Shown here: in pieces, positions 1 to 6,049 of the stretch
Numbering within the stretch: position 1 is the stretch's first letter
How the letters are laid out: every line of letters begins with the position of its first letter
Assembly: GCA_039815415.1 (NCBI GenBank)
Contig: JBCBZH010000059.1
Span: 1 to 17,969, forward strand
Source: JBCBZH01 sp039815415
GTDB lineage: Bacteria; Bacteroidota; Rhodothermia; Rhodothermales; Rubricoccaceae
Direction: 5' to 3'
Length of the DNA: 17,969 bases
The notes under the pieces: generated by a model
Seen by the model: the letters and a program-made list of their open reading frames with translations, nothing else
Databases searched by the model: none
Told to the model about the DNA's origin: nothing
Position numbers and translations under genes: made by a program

Positions 1-18
1 CACAGGAACCCGGAGGGA

Positions 19-1395
19 TTACCCAGAGACCGGGGTCACCGTGATCCGGATGACATCCGCCACATTCGGGTAGGTGAACCCACCTCGGCCTGCAGCGCCG
101 TCCGTAATCCGACCCAGGACGCCGTTCTCGTCGGCACCGGTGTCCGGCCCAGCCTGGCGGATCGCCTGGTCGAGTCCCACGCCGGGCTCTTGATTGACCT
201 CCGTGCCTGCATCGTAGAGCAGGACCTCGCCGGTCATGTCGCCAGAGATGGGCCGACCGGAGCGGTCGAAGAGCGCCAGCCCGTCGCCCTCGAACGTGTA
301 GAAGAGGTCGTTGGACTGGATGAACATGGTGGCGAACGACAGGCGGTCGCCGAGCTCGGCGTCGACCTCGAAGGCATAGCTGCCGCCCGGACCGATGGGC
401 GCCGGTGCGCTGGCGCCGGTCGGCGTGTTGAACGCGCTGGCGCTGCGGACGCCGTCGACACCCGTCAGGTCTGCGACGAGCACGGACGGGCTGCCGTCCT
501 CAGCGATGTCTTCGATCCCTGCGCTGGCGGCGGTGCCACTCTCGAAGAACTGCACAGAGCGGTTGTGAACCACGGCAGCACCCGGTGAGAGCGGAACGGT
601 GATGCCGGTCAGCGGCTCGAACGTGCTGGCGAACGGTGCCGGGTTGCCGTCCTCGGCGATCTCCTCGACCCACTCGGGAGCCGCCTCACCGCTGGTGAAG
701 AAGTCGACCGCGTCGGTGTGGACGGCCCAGCCACCCGGCGAGAGCGGAACGGCCACGGTGCCGGTGGAGGTGGCGAGCGTCGACGGCGTGGAGACGTTCT
801 CGATGCGGACCGTGAACTCGGTGTCGCCATCGTGCGAGAGCGTCACCTGGATCACGTCGGCGGCGTTGGGGTACGTGAACCCGGCGCGATCAGGCGTACC
901 GTCGGGGATGCGGCCGAGGACGCCGTTCTCATCGGTGCCGGTGTTGGGCCCAGCCTGGCGCGGTGCCTGGTTCGGGCCTTCGCCAGGTGCCTCGTTGACC
1001 TCGGTGCCTGCATCGTAGAGCAGCACCTCGGAGGTCACATCGCCCGTGCGGGCGTTGCCGCTGGCATCGTACAGCGCCAGCCCGTCGGCAGGGAAGGTGT
1101 AGAAGAGGTCGTTGGACTGGATGAACATGGTGGCGAACGACAGGTTCATACCGCTGCCGGGCGTCACGACGGGGCCTGCGGTGAACGAGAATTCATAGGC
1201 CTCGCCGGGGAAGATGGGAGCGGGTGCGGCAGCGCCGACGGGCGTGTTGAAGACGCCGCTCTTGACGACGCCAAAGCCGGTTGCCACGTTTTCGATCTCG
1301 ACGCGGAAGCGCTGGGTATCGGTCGGGATGGGGTCGGAGGGGTCACAGCCGGCAAAGGCCACAGCGGCCGCAAGGGTGAGAAGGGTGAATCGCAT
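19..1395 (-). CDS. Spondin-type surface lipoprotein with internal duplication
   Basis: A 458-residue exported protein. The N-terminus has a lipoprotein signal (hydrophobic residues 5-15, then AFAGC with lipid-accepting Cys17), so it should be anchored in an envelope membrane. Two copies of a spondin_N-like module follow. The first, about residues 29-192, is shortened. The second, about 195-456, is complete and begins FTVRIENVS. Shared hallmarks are FNTPxGAxAPAP, LSFATMFIQSNDLFYTF, EVLLYDAGTEVN, RQAGPxTGxDENGVLGRI and a closing YPNxADVI. In the second module the stretch VPLSPGxxxVH...FFxSG...EDIAEDG is itself present twice in tandem (about residues 213-250 and 266-306). Spondin domains are known from animal extracellular-matrix proteins and are also seen in bacterial surface proteins, where their role is poorly defined; adhesion would be a guess. 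The start is the ATG at 1393-1395, just before the signal peptide. No partner gene is evident: the next gene upstream lies beyond a 408-base gap. Confidence 0.85.
   Translation of the reverse strand: MRFTLLTLAAAVAFAGCDPSDPIPTDTQRFRVEIENVATGFGVVKSGVFNTPVGAAAPAPIFPGEAYEFSFTAGPVVTPGSGMNLSFATMFIQSNDLFYTFPADGLALYDASGNARTGDVTSEVLLYDAGTEVNEAPGEGPNQAPRQAGPNTGTDENGVLGRIPDGTPDRAGFTYPNAADVIQVTLSHDGDTEFTVRIENVSTPSTLATSTGTVAVPLSPGGWAVHTDAVDFFTSGEAAPEWVEEIAEDGNPAPFASTFEPLTGITVPLSPGAAVVHNRSVQFFESGTAASAGIEDIAEDGSPSVLVADLTGVDGVRSASAFNTPTGASAPAPIGPGGSYAFEVDAELGDRLSFATMFIQSNDLFYTFEGDGLALFDRSGRPISGDMTGEVLLYDAGTEVNQEPGVGLDQAIRQAGPDTGADENGVLGRITDGAAGRGGFTYPNVADVIRITVTPVSG
296..343. repeat. 48-nt direct repeat inside the spondin gene, copy 1
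   Basis: This stretch is identical over 48 bases to 1097-1144. It encodes the core of the spondin module (SFATMFIQSNDLFYTF) in the second module. Flanking module sequence is clearly diverged, so the perfect identity here stands out. Confidence 0.85.
1097..1144. repeat. 48-nt direct repeat inside the spondin gene, copy 2
   Basis: Second copy of the 48-base identical segment, in the first spondin module and in the same reading frame as copy 1. It could seed recombination that deletes or adds a module (inference). Confidence 0.85.
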
Positions 1396-1507
1396 GAGAG
1401 TCGGGGAAAGCGAGTGTGTCCCTCAGAATCCCCCGCGCCCGTGCGCCAAGTCCTCTCACGTTTCTAACATCTCGCCAGCGCGAGGCCCCCACCTCCTCGA
1501 CTGTCCT

Positions 1508-1538
1508 CCTGAGCGAGTGAAGCGAGTCGAAGGATCTC
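1508..1538. repeat. Dispersed intergenic repeat (GAGCGAGTGAAGCGAGTCG type)
   Basis: The sequence reads CCTGAGCGAGTGAAGCGAGT then CGAAGGATCTC. It belongs to a style of short non-coding repeat (CCTGAGCG...CGAAGGATCT) that recurs between genes in many bacterial genomes. It contains short internal GAGCGA/AGCGAG iterations. Only one copy is in this window, so the dispersed nature rests on recognition of the pattern and not on copies seen here. Confidence 0.5.
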
Positions 1539-1631
1539 AACGCCAACCCCTCATGCCCTGGCAGCTGGTGGTGCAGAGCGAACGTCGGCGCTGATGCCCT
1601 TCCCCGGATCGGGGTCCGGGACAGGCCCCTT

Positions 1632-1734
1632 GCCGTCATCCCTGCGAAAGCAGGGATCCACGGACAAGCACTCCGCTATAACGTGGATTGGTAAAAGACC
1701 GGCCTTCGGCTCCTGCTTTCGCAGGAATGACGGC
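1632..1734. mobile_element. Small MITE/REP-like inverted-repeat element
   Basis: A 103-base element is bounded by 24-base terminal inverted repeats (1632-1655 and 1711-1734) that match at 22 of 24 positions and begin GCCGTCAT. Each arm is itself a hairpin; the left one is CCCTGC-GAAA-GCAGGG with a GNRA loop. A further nested pair, CCACG (1658-1662) with CGTGG (1682-1686), sits inside. The arm sequence, GTCATYCCTGCGAAAGCAGG, resembles the widespread REP/dRS3-like repeats of many bacteria. It encodes nothing, so any movement would depend on a transposase elsewhere. No obvious target-site duplication was seen. Confidence 0.6.
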
Positions 1735-1803
1735 GTTGGTGGGTCTTCGCGTCAGGTACGTGTCATATGGCGCGACTCGTGATTGGCGGAACAGTGACAC
1801 CTG

Positions 1804-2067
1804 TCATCGAGCTGGCGATGCCTCTTGGCCTTTCCTCGCCAGCTCGTCGCGTTGCGTCTCCGGTTCATCCTCTTCGGTCACGATCTCGTGGAAGACGGTC
1901 TCGCCCGTCCGCAGCATCCGGCGGGTGTAGGGGTGGCAGAGCTGGCACTTCTGGCCGAAGGTGACGTGCGCTTGAAGCTCCGAGACCGTCTCGGCCCCAG
2001 TCTGATCAGCGACCTCCGCCAGCTCGGCGAAGGTCTTGTCGAAGCAGTAACAGCGGTCGATGGTCAT
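1804..2067 (-). CDS. Bfd-type (2Fe-2S)-binding protein
   Basis: An 87-residue cytoplasmic protein of the bacterioferritin-associated-ferredoxin / BFD-like [2Fe-2S] family. The four cluster ligands are visible as C6-x-C8 and C41-x2-C44 (RCYCF and GQKCQLC), the usual spacing for this family. Known members bind one [2Fe-2S] cluster and either pass electrons for iron release from bacterioferritin or act as modules in redox enzymes; which applies here is not evident. The start is the ATG at 2065-2067, five codons before the first Cys; a longer frame upstream runs through a palindrome and is unlikely. The acidic tail (residues 66-87) is low-complexity and its last codons are built from an inverted repeat (1808-1846). 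It lies downstream of the B12 uptake genes on the same strand, separated by a palindrome, so co-transcription is possible but uncertain. Confidence 0.75.
   Translation of the reverse strand: MTIDRCYCFDKTFAELAEVADQTGAETVSELQAHVTFGQKCQLCHPYTRRMLRTGETVFHEIVTEEDEPETQRDELARKGQEASPAR
1808..1846 (-). terminator. Motif-pair hairpin at the 3' end of the Bfd-like gene
   Basis: CGAGCTGGCGA (1808-1818) and TCGCCAGCTCG (1836-1846) form an 11-bp perfect stem with a 17-base loop. It covers the last codons of the Bfd-like gene, ending 2 bases before the stop codon (1804-1806). No U-tract follows. It is built from two facing copies of the window-wide CGAGCTGGC motif. A terminator role is inferred from the position and from the same arrangement at four other gene ends. 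Confidence 0.45.
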
Positions 2068-2090
2068 TTTGAATCCAGGCACATCGCTCG

Positions 2091-2118
2091 GTAGCGACAC
2101 CATGCATGGTGTCGCTAC
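2091..2118. other. 28-bp perfect palindrome
   Basis: GTAGCGACACCATG followed by CATGGTGTCGCTAC is an exact 28-base palindrome. It lies 8 bases past the stop of the beta-propeller gene and 23 bases before the Bfd-like start. As RNA it can form a 12-bp stem with a TGCA loop, so it may end the B12 transcript, although no U-run follows. As DNA it could bind a dimeric regulator of the Bfd-like gene. It is unrelated in sequence to the CGAGCTGGC hairpins. Confidence 0.6.
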
Positions 2119-2126
2119 GCATGGCG

Positions 2127-3506
2127 TCACCGAACGACGGTCAGCGGCAGGCTCGCTATGCGGTCACCGACGGCCAAACGAACACGATACGGGCCCGGCG
2201 CGAGGCCGGACACGTCCAGCTCGACGCGCTGGTCGCCTGCGGAGAACCCACGGTCGGCCACGGTGGCGACGGTCCGGCCCAGCAAGTCGTGGACGGTCAC
2301 GCGGGCGTCCTCGGGCTGGCGGAGGGTGAACGCCAGCGCGCTAGCGCCTCGTGCGGGGTTGGGACCCGCCAGCTCGAGGTTTAGCGCACGGGCAGCGGCC
2401 CCCTGCTCGGCGGCGGTGCCAAAGGTCTCATCCAGCGGAATGTGGACCGGGTAGATGCCCGCCGGATAGGTGGCGAGGATTGAGCCGTCGTTGTAGTCGT
2501 GAACGGTGATCGTGCCGTCTGCAGTGAAGGGGTTCGCAGGATCGGGGCGTCCGAGGTACAGGTAGGGACCGCCTCCCCCTGATCCTACGGCTGAGATGGG
2601 AGTCGTGTCCGCATCAGAAATGGCGACCGTCCGCTCGATGGCATACGCGCCCTCCTGCGTGTCGCCGCTGACCTCTGCGACTCCCGATGCTGTGATGACG
2701 AGGTATGAGGACGCACTCGGCGTCGCGCTACGGACGGCAATATTGATGCGCCCCGGTGCCAGGCTCCGCCCGACCCCCGAGGGGTCTCCGATCTCTTCCC
2801 CGAAGGCGAGCCGCTGCTTGACACTACGAGTCTCTTGGTCGATCACCACCAGCTCGTCGGTGTCTTCACAGAAGGCGACGACATTGAACTGCTGATCGGA
2901 AACGATGAACCGTGCGTAGCAGTCGATGTCGATGTAGCCCGCCAGCTCGTTCTGCCGCGCGTCGATGACGGCGAGCGAATCGACGCCGCTCCCCGGCCCG
3001 AACGTGCCGAGCGCGACGTAGAGGCTATCCCCGAGAAGCGCCATGCCCTCGGGCAGCCCGTCCACCGGGATGGCATCGCCAACGGTGCCCCCGTTTCCAG
3101 AGAGCGTGAGCGGAAGCACGTACGATGGATTGCCGCCGAAGTAGACCTGGTTGCTCACATAGACGCCGTCCGAAGAGGCGACTTCCATGTAGCGTGGGCT
3201 GCTGAACGGGCTGGGGCTGTCGCCTCCGATTTGCCCGACACGCGCCTGCGTCGGCACGTCGACCACGTCGATCCGGTTGGCTGAGTTGGAGAGCAGGTAG
3301 AGCTTGTCCCCGACCTGCGTCGCGCTCTGGAGAATGGACCCGAGTTGCCCCTCGTAGAGCTGGGTCGCGGAGTCCATCAGGTCGGAGGGCACCACGGTCA
3401 CCGAGCCGTTGCCATCGGAGAAGTTGCCCTGGTTGACGACGAACGTCTGCGAGCTGGCGGGAATCGCCAATGCGATGGCGGCGAGGAGGAGTAGAGAACG
3501 AATCAT
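2127..3506 (-). CDS. T9SS-exported YncE/DUF5074-like beta-propeller, BtuG-like
   Basis: A 459-residue secreted protein. A Sec signal peptide (residues 1-19, MIRSLLLLAAIALAIPASSQ) has no lipobox Cys. The body (about 20-365) shows the repeating pattern of a YncE/DUF5074-type beta-propeller, starting FVVNQGNFSDGNGSVTVV. The last roughly 85 residues are a T9SS type A sorting domain: GPNPARG, VTVHDLLGRTV, LAPGPYRVRL and a basic end. In Bacteroides the B12 locus protein BtuG is a surface beta-propeller lipoprotein that sits on BtuB and captures cobalamin. The same role is inferred here because the gene starts at TAATG, overlapping the stop of the receptor gene by one base, and lies under a cobalamin riboswitch. 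It differs in using T9SS export instead of a lipid anchor. Binding of B12 itself cannot be read from the sequence; a generic propeller is the alternative. Confidence 0.75.
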   Translation of the reverse strand: MIRSLLLLAAIALAIPASSQTFVVNQGNFSDGNGSVTVVPSDLMDSATQLYEGQLGSILQSATQVGDKLYLLSNSANRIDVVDVPTQARVGQIGGDSPSPFSSPRYMEVASSDGVYVSNQVYFGGNPSYVLPLTLSGNGGTVGDAIPVDGLPEGMALLGDSLYVALGTFGPGSGVDSLAVIDARQNELAGYIDIDCYARFIVSDQQFNVVAFCEDTDELVVIDQETRSVKQRLAFGEEIGDPSGVGRSLAPGRINIAVRSATPSASSYLVITASGVAEVSGDTQEGAYAIERTVAISDADTTPISAVGSGGGGPYLYLGRPDPANPFTADGTITVHDYNDGSILATYPAGIYPVHIPLDETFGTAAEQGAAARALNLELAGPNPARGASALAFTLRQPEDARVTVHDLLGRTVATVADRGFSAGDQRVELDVSGLAPGPYRVRLAVGDRIASLPLTVVR

Positions 3507-5440
3507 TATCGGGTGGTAAGGGTGAGGCGGACGCGCAGGTGGCGCGGCGGCATGGGATACTGACGGACGATGGCGTAGCGTGCGTCCAGAAGGTTTTCGG
3601 CGCGCACGGTGAGGGTGGCCGCGATGCCCGGAAGCGAAAGGGTGCCCGCCAGCCCAGCGTCGAGCACGGTCACGGGCGGGAGCGAGTCGGAGCCGTCGGA
3701 AGAGGTCCAGCGGCGGCCCGTGTGCTGGGCACCGAGGTCGAGGCGGAGCCCGCGCCAGCCCGCAGCGGCCCAGGTGCGTCCGAGGCGCTCCGGGACGTAC
3801 AGCAGCGGCTGGTCGAACGACGACGCGTCGGGGTCCGTCCGGTCGCGAGCATCGGTCGCCGTCGCCAGCCCGCCGATCTCCGCGAAGCGGGTCGCGCGGC
3901 CGAGGCGGAGTGTGGCAGACGCTTCCAGGCCACGCGTGCGGGTCTGACCGATGTTTTGCGGCGCCCAGTAGAAGCCATCGGGGAAGCGACCGGGGCGCCA
4001 GACGATCTGGTCCTGCAATGCGCTGGCGAAGGCGGTGGCCTCGGCAGAAAGGGTCAGGGCGCCAGCTCGAGCGGATAGGATGGCGCCCATGTCGGCGGTC
4101 CAGCCGCGCTCGGGGCGAAGGCTGGGATCGCCGCCGGGCTGCCAGAAGCGGTCGTTGAACGTCGGCGCGCGGAAGGCGCGGCCCGCGCTGGCCTTGAGGC
4201 GGAGTCCGTTCCAGTGTGTCGGCTGCACGTTGAGACCGAGTTGGGGACTGAGCGCGGTGAGCACCTCTGCGGTGTCGATGGGCGTAGCGACGCGGTCGAA
4301 ACGCAGCGCTGGGTAGACGATCACGCGCCTGTGGTCCAGAACCGCGCTGGCGAATAATGAGCTGGCGGTTTCACGCGCCGTCTCGCTCAGGCTCGGGTGC
4401 TCAGCGCGGGCCGTGCGAGCCTCGGCGCCACCCGACAGCCGCCACGCGCCTTCAGAGACGGCCCAGACACGGTCGAGCTGGAGACGGCCGGCCACGCCCG
4501 TCGTCTCGCCCGTGTCATCCACCGCAATCGACGGGTTCGTGTATCGGAGCGAGGACCGCTGCGCCAGCCCGCCGAGCTGCAGCGTGGTCGTCCCAAACCG
4601 AATGGCGTGATCGGTCCAGAGTCGGATCGCCTGGTCGCGCTGGCGCGCCACCGCCGGGCCGGAGAAGGCGAACAGGCCACGCTCGGCGTCAGACGCCCAC
4701 ACGCCAACCGATCCCTCGTGACGCTCGTCAGCTCGAGACACGCGGGCGAAGAGCGCATCGCGCCGGACATCTGCGTTCTGCCTCGGGCCGGTGACGCCAA
4801 ACGTCTGCGTGTCCGGGTCGAAGCGCGTGGAGTCCGTGTAGAGGTAGTCGCCATCTGCGAGGTCGCGGTCCAGGGCCACGACCACCCCAAAGTCGCCCGC
4901 TCGACCCGAGAGCATCCCCCCGCCGCTGCGCTCGCCCCACGCACCGGAACGCAGATCCAGCCGTGCCTGCGTCGCGCTGGCGAAGGGTGTGCGGAGCTGG
5001 ATCACGCCGCCGATGCCGTCGGTGCCGTGCAGCGCCGAGCCGGGGCCATGTGCCACCTCGACCGTCTCCACCAGCCCGACCGGCAGCAGCGACACGTCGA
5101 GCTGGCCGAGCTGAGGATCCGCGATGCGGTGGCCGTCGAGCAGCACCAGCGTCTGCGCCGCGCCGGTGCCGCGCAGGCCGAGGCTCGCCAGCCCGCCGGA
5201 GCCGTATCGCTTCAGGAACACCGCAGATCGGGCCTCGAGGACATCGGCGACAGTGGACGCTCCTACCGCGTCCATCGCGTCTCGGTCCAGCACGGTCACG
5301 CGAGCAGGTGCCTCCACGGTCGTCACGGCCACACGCGCGGCGGTCACGGTGACGGCGCCGAGCGTATCGGACGCCGTCTGGGCGCTGGCGGACGTCGCCA
5401 GCCCGATGAGGACAAGAACAGGGAGAGCGCGGACGCGCAT
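3506..5440 (-). CDS. btuB: BtuB-like TonB-dependent cobalamin receptor
   Basis: A 644-residue outer-membrane receptor expected to import cobalamin with TonB energy. A signal peptide (MRVRALPVLVLIGLATSASA, then Q) is followed by a plug domain (about residues 25-150) with typical motifs: VTVTAARV near the N-terminus, VLLDGHRIADPQLGQLDVS, and VETVEVAHGPGSALHGTDGIGGVI. The rest is a 22-strand-type barrel, ending with the family-typical YPMPPRHLRVRLTL. The ATG at 5438-5440 is chosen because it starts the signal peptide; upstream codons in the same frame run through regulatory hairpins. Substrate assignment rests on the cobalamin riboswitch in the leader and the coupled BtuG-like propeller downstream. 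No btuCDF or corrinoid-synthesis genes are in the window. Confidence 0.88.
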   Translation of the reverse strand: MRVRALPVLVLIGLATSASAQTASDTLGAVTVTAARVAVTTVEAPARVTVLDRDAMDAVGASTVADVLEARSAVFLKRYGSGGLASLGLRGTGAAQTLVLLDGHRIADPQLGQLDVSLLPVGLVETVEVAHGPGSALHGTDGIGGVIQLRTPFASATQARLDLRSGAWGERSGGGMLSGRAGDFGVVVALDRDLADGDYLYTDSTRFDPDTQTFGVTGPRQNADVRRDALFARVSRADERHEGSVGVWASDAERGLFAFSGPAVARQRDQAIRLWTDHAIRFGTTTLQLGGLAQRSSLRYTNPSIAVDDTGETTGVAGRLQLDRVWAVSEGAWRLSGGAEARTARAEHPSLSETARETASSLFASAVLDHRRVIVYPALRFDRVATPIDTAEVLTALSPQLGLNVQPTHWNGLRLKASAGRAFRAPTFNDRFWQPGGDPSLRPERGWTADMGAILSARAGALTLSAEATAFASALQDQIVWRPGRFPDGFYWAPQNIGQTRTRGLEASATLRLGRATRFAEIGGLATATDARDRTDPDASSFDQPLLYVPERLGRTWAAAGWRGLRLDLGAQHTGRRWTSSDGSDSLPPVTVLDAGLAGTLSLPGIAATLTVRAENLLDARYAIVRQYPMPPRHLRVRLTLTTR

Positions 5441-5474
5441 GAGAAAACCCCATGCCTCAAGCAGACACGGGGTT
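5441..5474 (-). terminator. Terminator-like hairpin abutting the btuB start codon
   Basis: On the minus strand AACCCCGTG (5466-5474) pairs with CATGGGGTT (5446-5454) over 9 bp including one G-U, with an 11-base loop. TTTTCTC follows directly, running up to the ATG. This is the shape of an intrinsic terminator, or of a hairpin that hides the start region. It sits downstream of the cobalamin aptamer and is a good candidate for the part of the riboswitch that switches expression off. Whether control is by transcription or translation cannot be decided from sequence. Confidence 0.55.
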
Positions 5475-5506
5475 CGGGCGCGACCGCGAGGGGGCGGGCA
5501 CCTGCA

Positions 5507-5533
5507 CACCGCGCCTCTATCCCGGAGGCGGTG
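5507..5533 (-). promoter_or_regulatory. Hairpin just 3' of the cobalamin aptamer
   Basis: CACCGCCTC (5525-5533) can pair with GAGG-CG-CGGTG (5507-5517), giving 9 bp with a 2-base bulge and a CGGGATA loop. It occupies the place of the P13 hairpin whose loop normally pairs with the aptamer in cobalamin riboswitches. The 3' arm can alternatively pair with a near-identical sequence upstream of the aptamer at 5756-5766. Confidence 0.45.
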
Positions 5534-5547
5534 GAAAGCGTCGCGTC

Positions 5548-5757
5548 AGGCAGGTCTCCTGGCTCGCGGCCCGGCCAGCGCTCGGTCTCAAGGACCACTC
5601 GAGCTGGCGTGCATCGGCTCCGCCCCGACCTTCCCTCCCGCGGTGCGGGAAGTGATCGCGAGCATCGCCGCCGATGGCGGGCCGCCTACAGTTGCGGGTA
5701 CAGCTCCGGCATGAGGACCGGATTCCCTTTTCACCCCGGACGACGCCGGGGACCTGA
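5548..5757 (-). ncRNA. Cobalamin riboswitch aptamer
   Basis: Read on the minus strand, the leader of the receptor gene carries the cobalamin riboswitch core in order: P1 5' arm CAGGT (5752-5756), AAAAGGGAATCCGGTCC, GGAGCTGTACCCGCAACTGT (the most conserved block, about 5687-5706), CACTTCCC-GCACCGC-GGGAGGGAAGG, and the B12 box GCCAGGAGACCTGCC (5549-5563). In the B12 box, ACCTG (5551-5555) closes P1. It should lower expression of the receptor and propeller when cobalamin is plentiful. A copy of the CTCGAGCTGGCG motif (5598-5609) sits in a variable peripheral arm. The distance to the start codon (about 108 bases) leaves room for the expression-platform hairpins listed separately. Confidence 0.93.
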
Positions 5758-6049
5758 GGCGGTGTGGAAAGAGCGAGCCGCAAGGTAGACCGAGAACACC
5801 TCGATGCAACCCACGCTCTGAAGGCAGCACTCGAATCAGGTCTGATACTCCATGCGAAAGTCCGGTAGCGTATCCTGTTCCAGGCCGCGATGCAGAGCGG
5901 CCATTCCTGATTGTGCCCCAGCCTATGACTGCCTGACTCGAGGGTCGTTTCGCCAGCTCGAAGCGCTGTGCAAACCACCCCGACACCGTTTTGCCCTCGT
6001 GCTGAACGTGGCACGAGGGGTTTGGCATGTCTGCACTCAGGATCTCGTG
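5758..6049. other. Divergent control region between btuB and rsgA
   Basis: This stretch separates the riboswitch leader (minus strand) from rsgA (plus strand) and must hold both promoters. I see no clear promoter consensus. Two things stand out: a CGCCAGCTCGA motif copy at 5951-5961, and a perfect 9-bp hairpin, CCCTCGTGC-TGAACGTG-GCACGAGGG (5994-6019), ending 30 bases before the rsgA start. The hairpin could be a leader structure of rsgA or a protein-binding site. An open frame runs into rsgA from 5852 but lacks protein-like character. Confidence 0.5.

Larger units (their letters stand above)
1396..1803. other. Non-coding gap with dispersed repeats
   Basis: This 408-base stretch lies upstream of the spondin gene and downstream of the Bfd-like gene, both on the minus strand. 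No convincing gene is seen; the short open frames show no family features. It should hold the promoter of the spondin gene next to 1396, but I cannot see clear -33/-7 or -35/-10 elements. It carries two dispersed-repeat-like elements, listed separately at 1508-1538 and 1632-1734. A GC-rich palindromic patch (about 1603-1630, CCGGATCGGGGTCCGG) lies directly before the second and may belong to the same compound repeat. Confidence 0.6.

Noticed and set aside
361..620. CGCTGGCG strings in the spondin gene as further motif copies
   Set aside because: They share only the TGGCG end with the iterated motif and lack the CGAGC half; they fit normal Ala/Ser codon use.
718..1467. Long plus-strand open frame opposite the spondin gene
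   Set aside because: It is the antisense shadow of a well-supported lipoprotein gene and has no domain features; high GC makes such frames common.
1508..1734. Possible CRISPR array in the repeat-rich gap
   Set aside because: The repeats are of two different kinds, each single or inverted, with no regular direct repeats and spacers and no cas genes.
4397..5788. 463-codon plus-strand open frame opposite btuB
   Set aside because: It runs antisense through the TonB receptor and the riboswitch, has Arg/Ala/Gly-rich noise composition and no recognisable domain.
5849..6049. Upstream extension of rsgA by 66 codons
   Set aside because: The extra residues are cysteine- and arginine-rich noise, cross a perfect hairpin, and lie before the usual family start.
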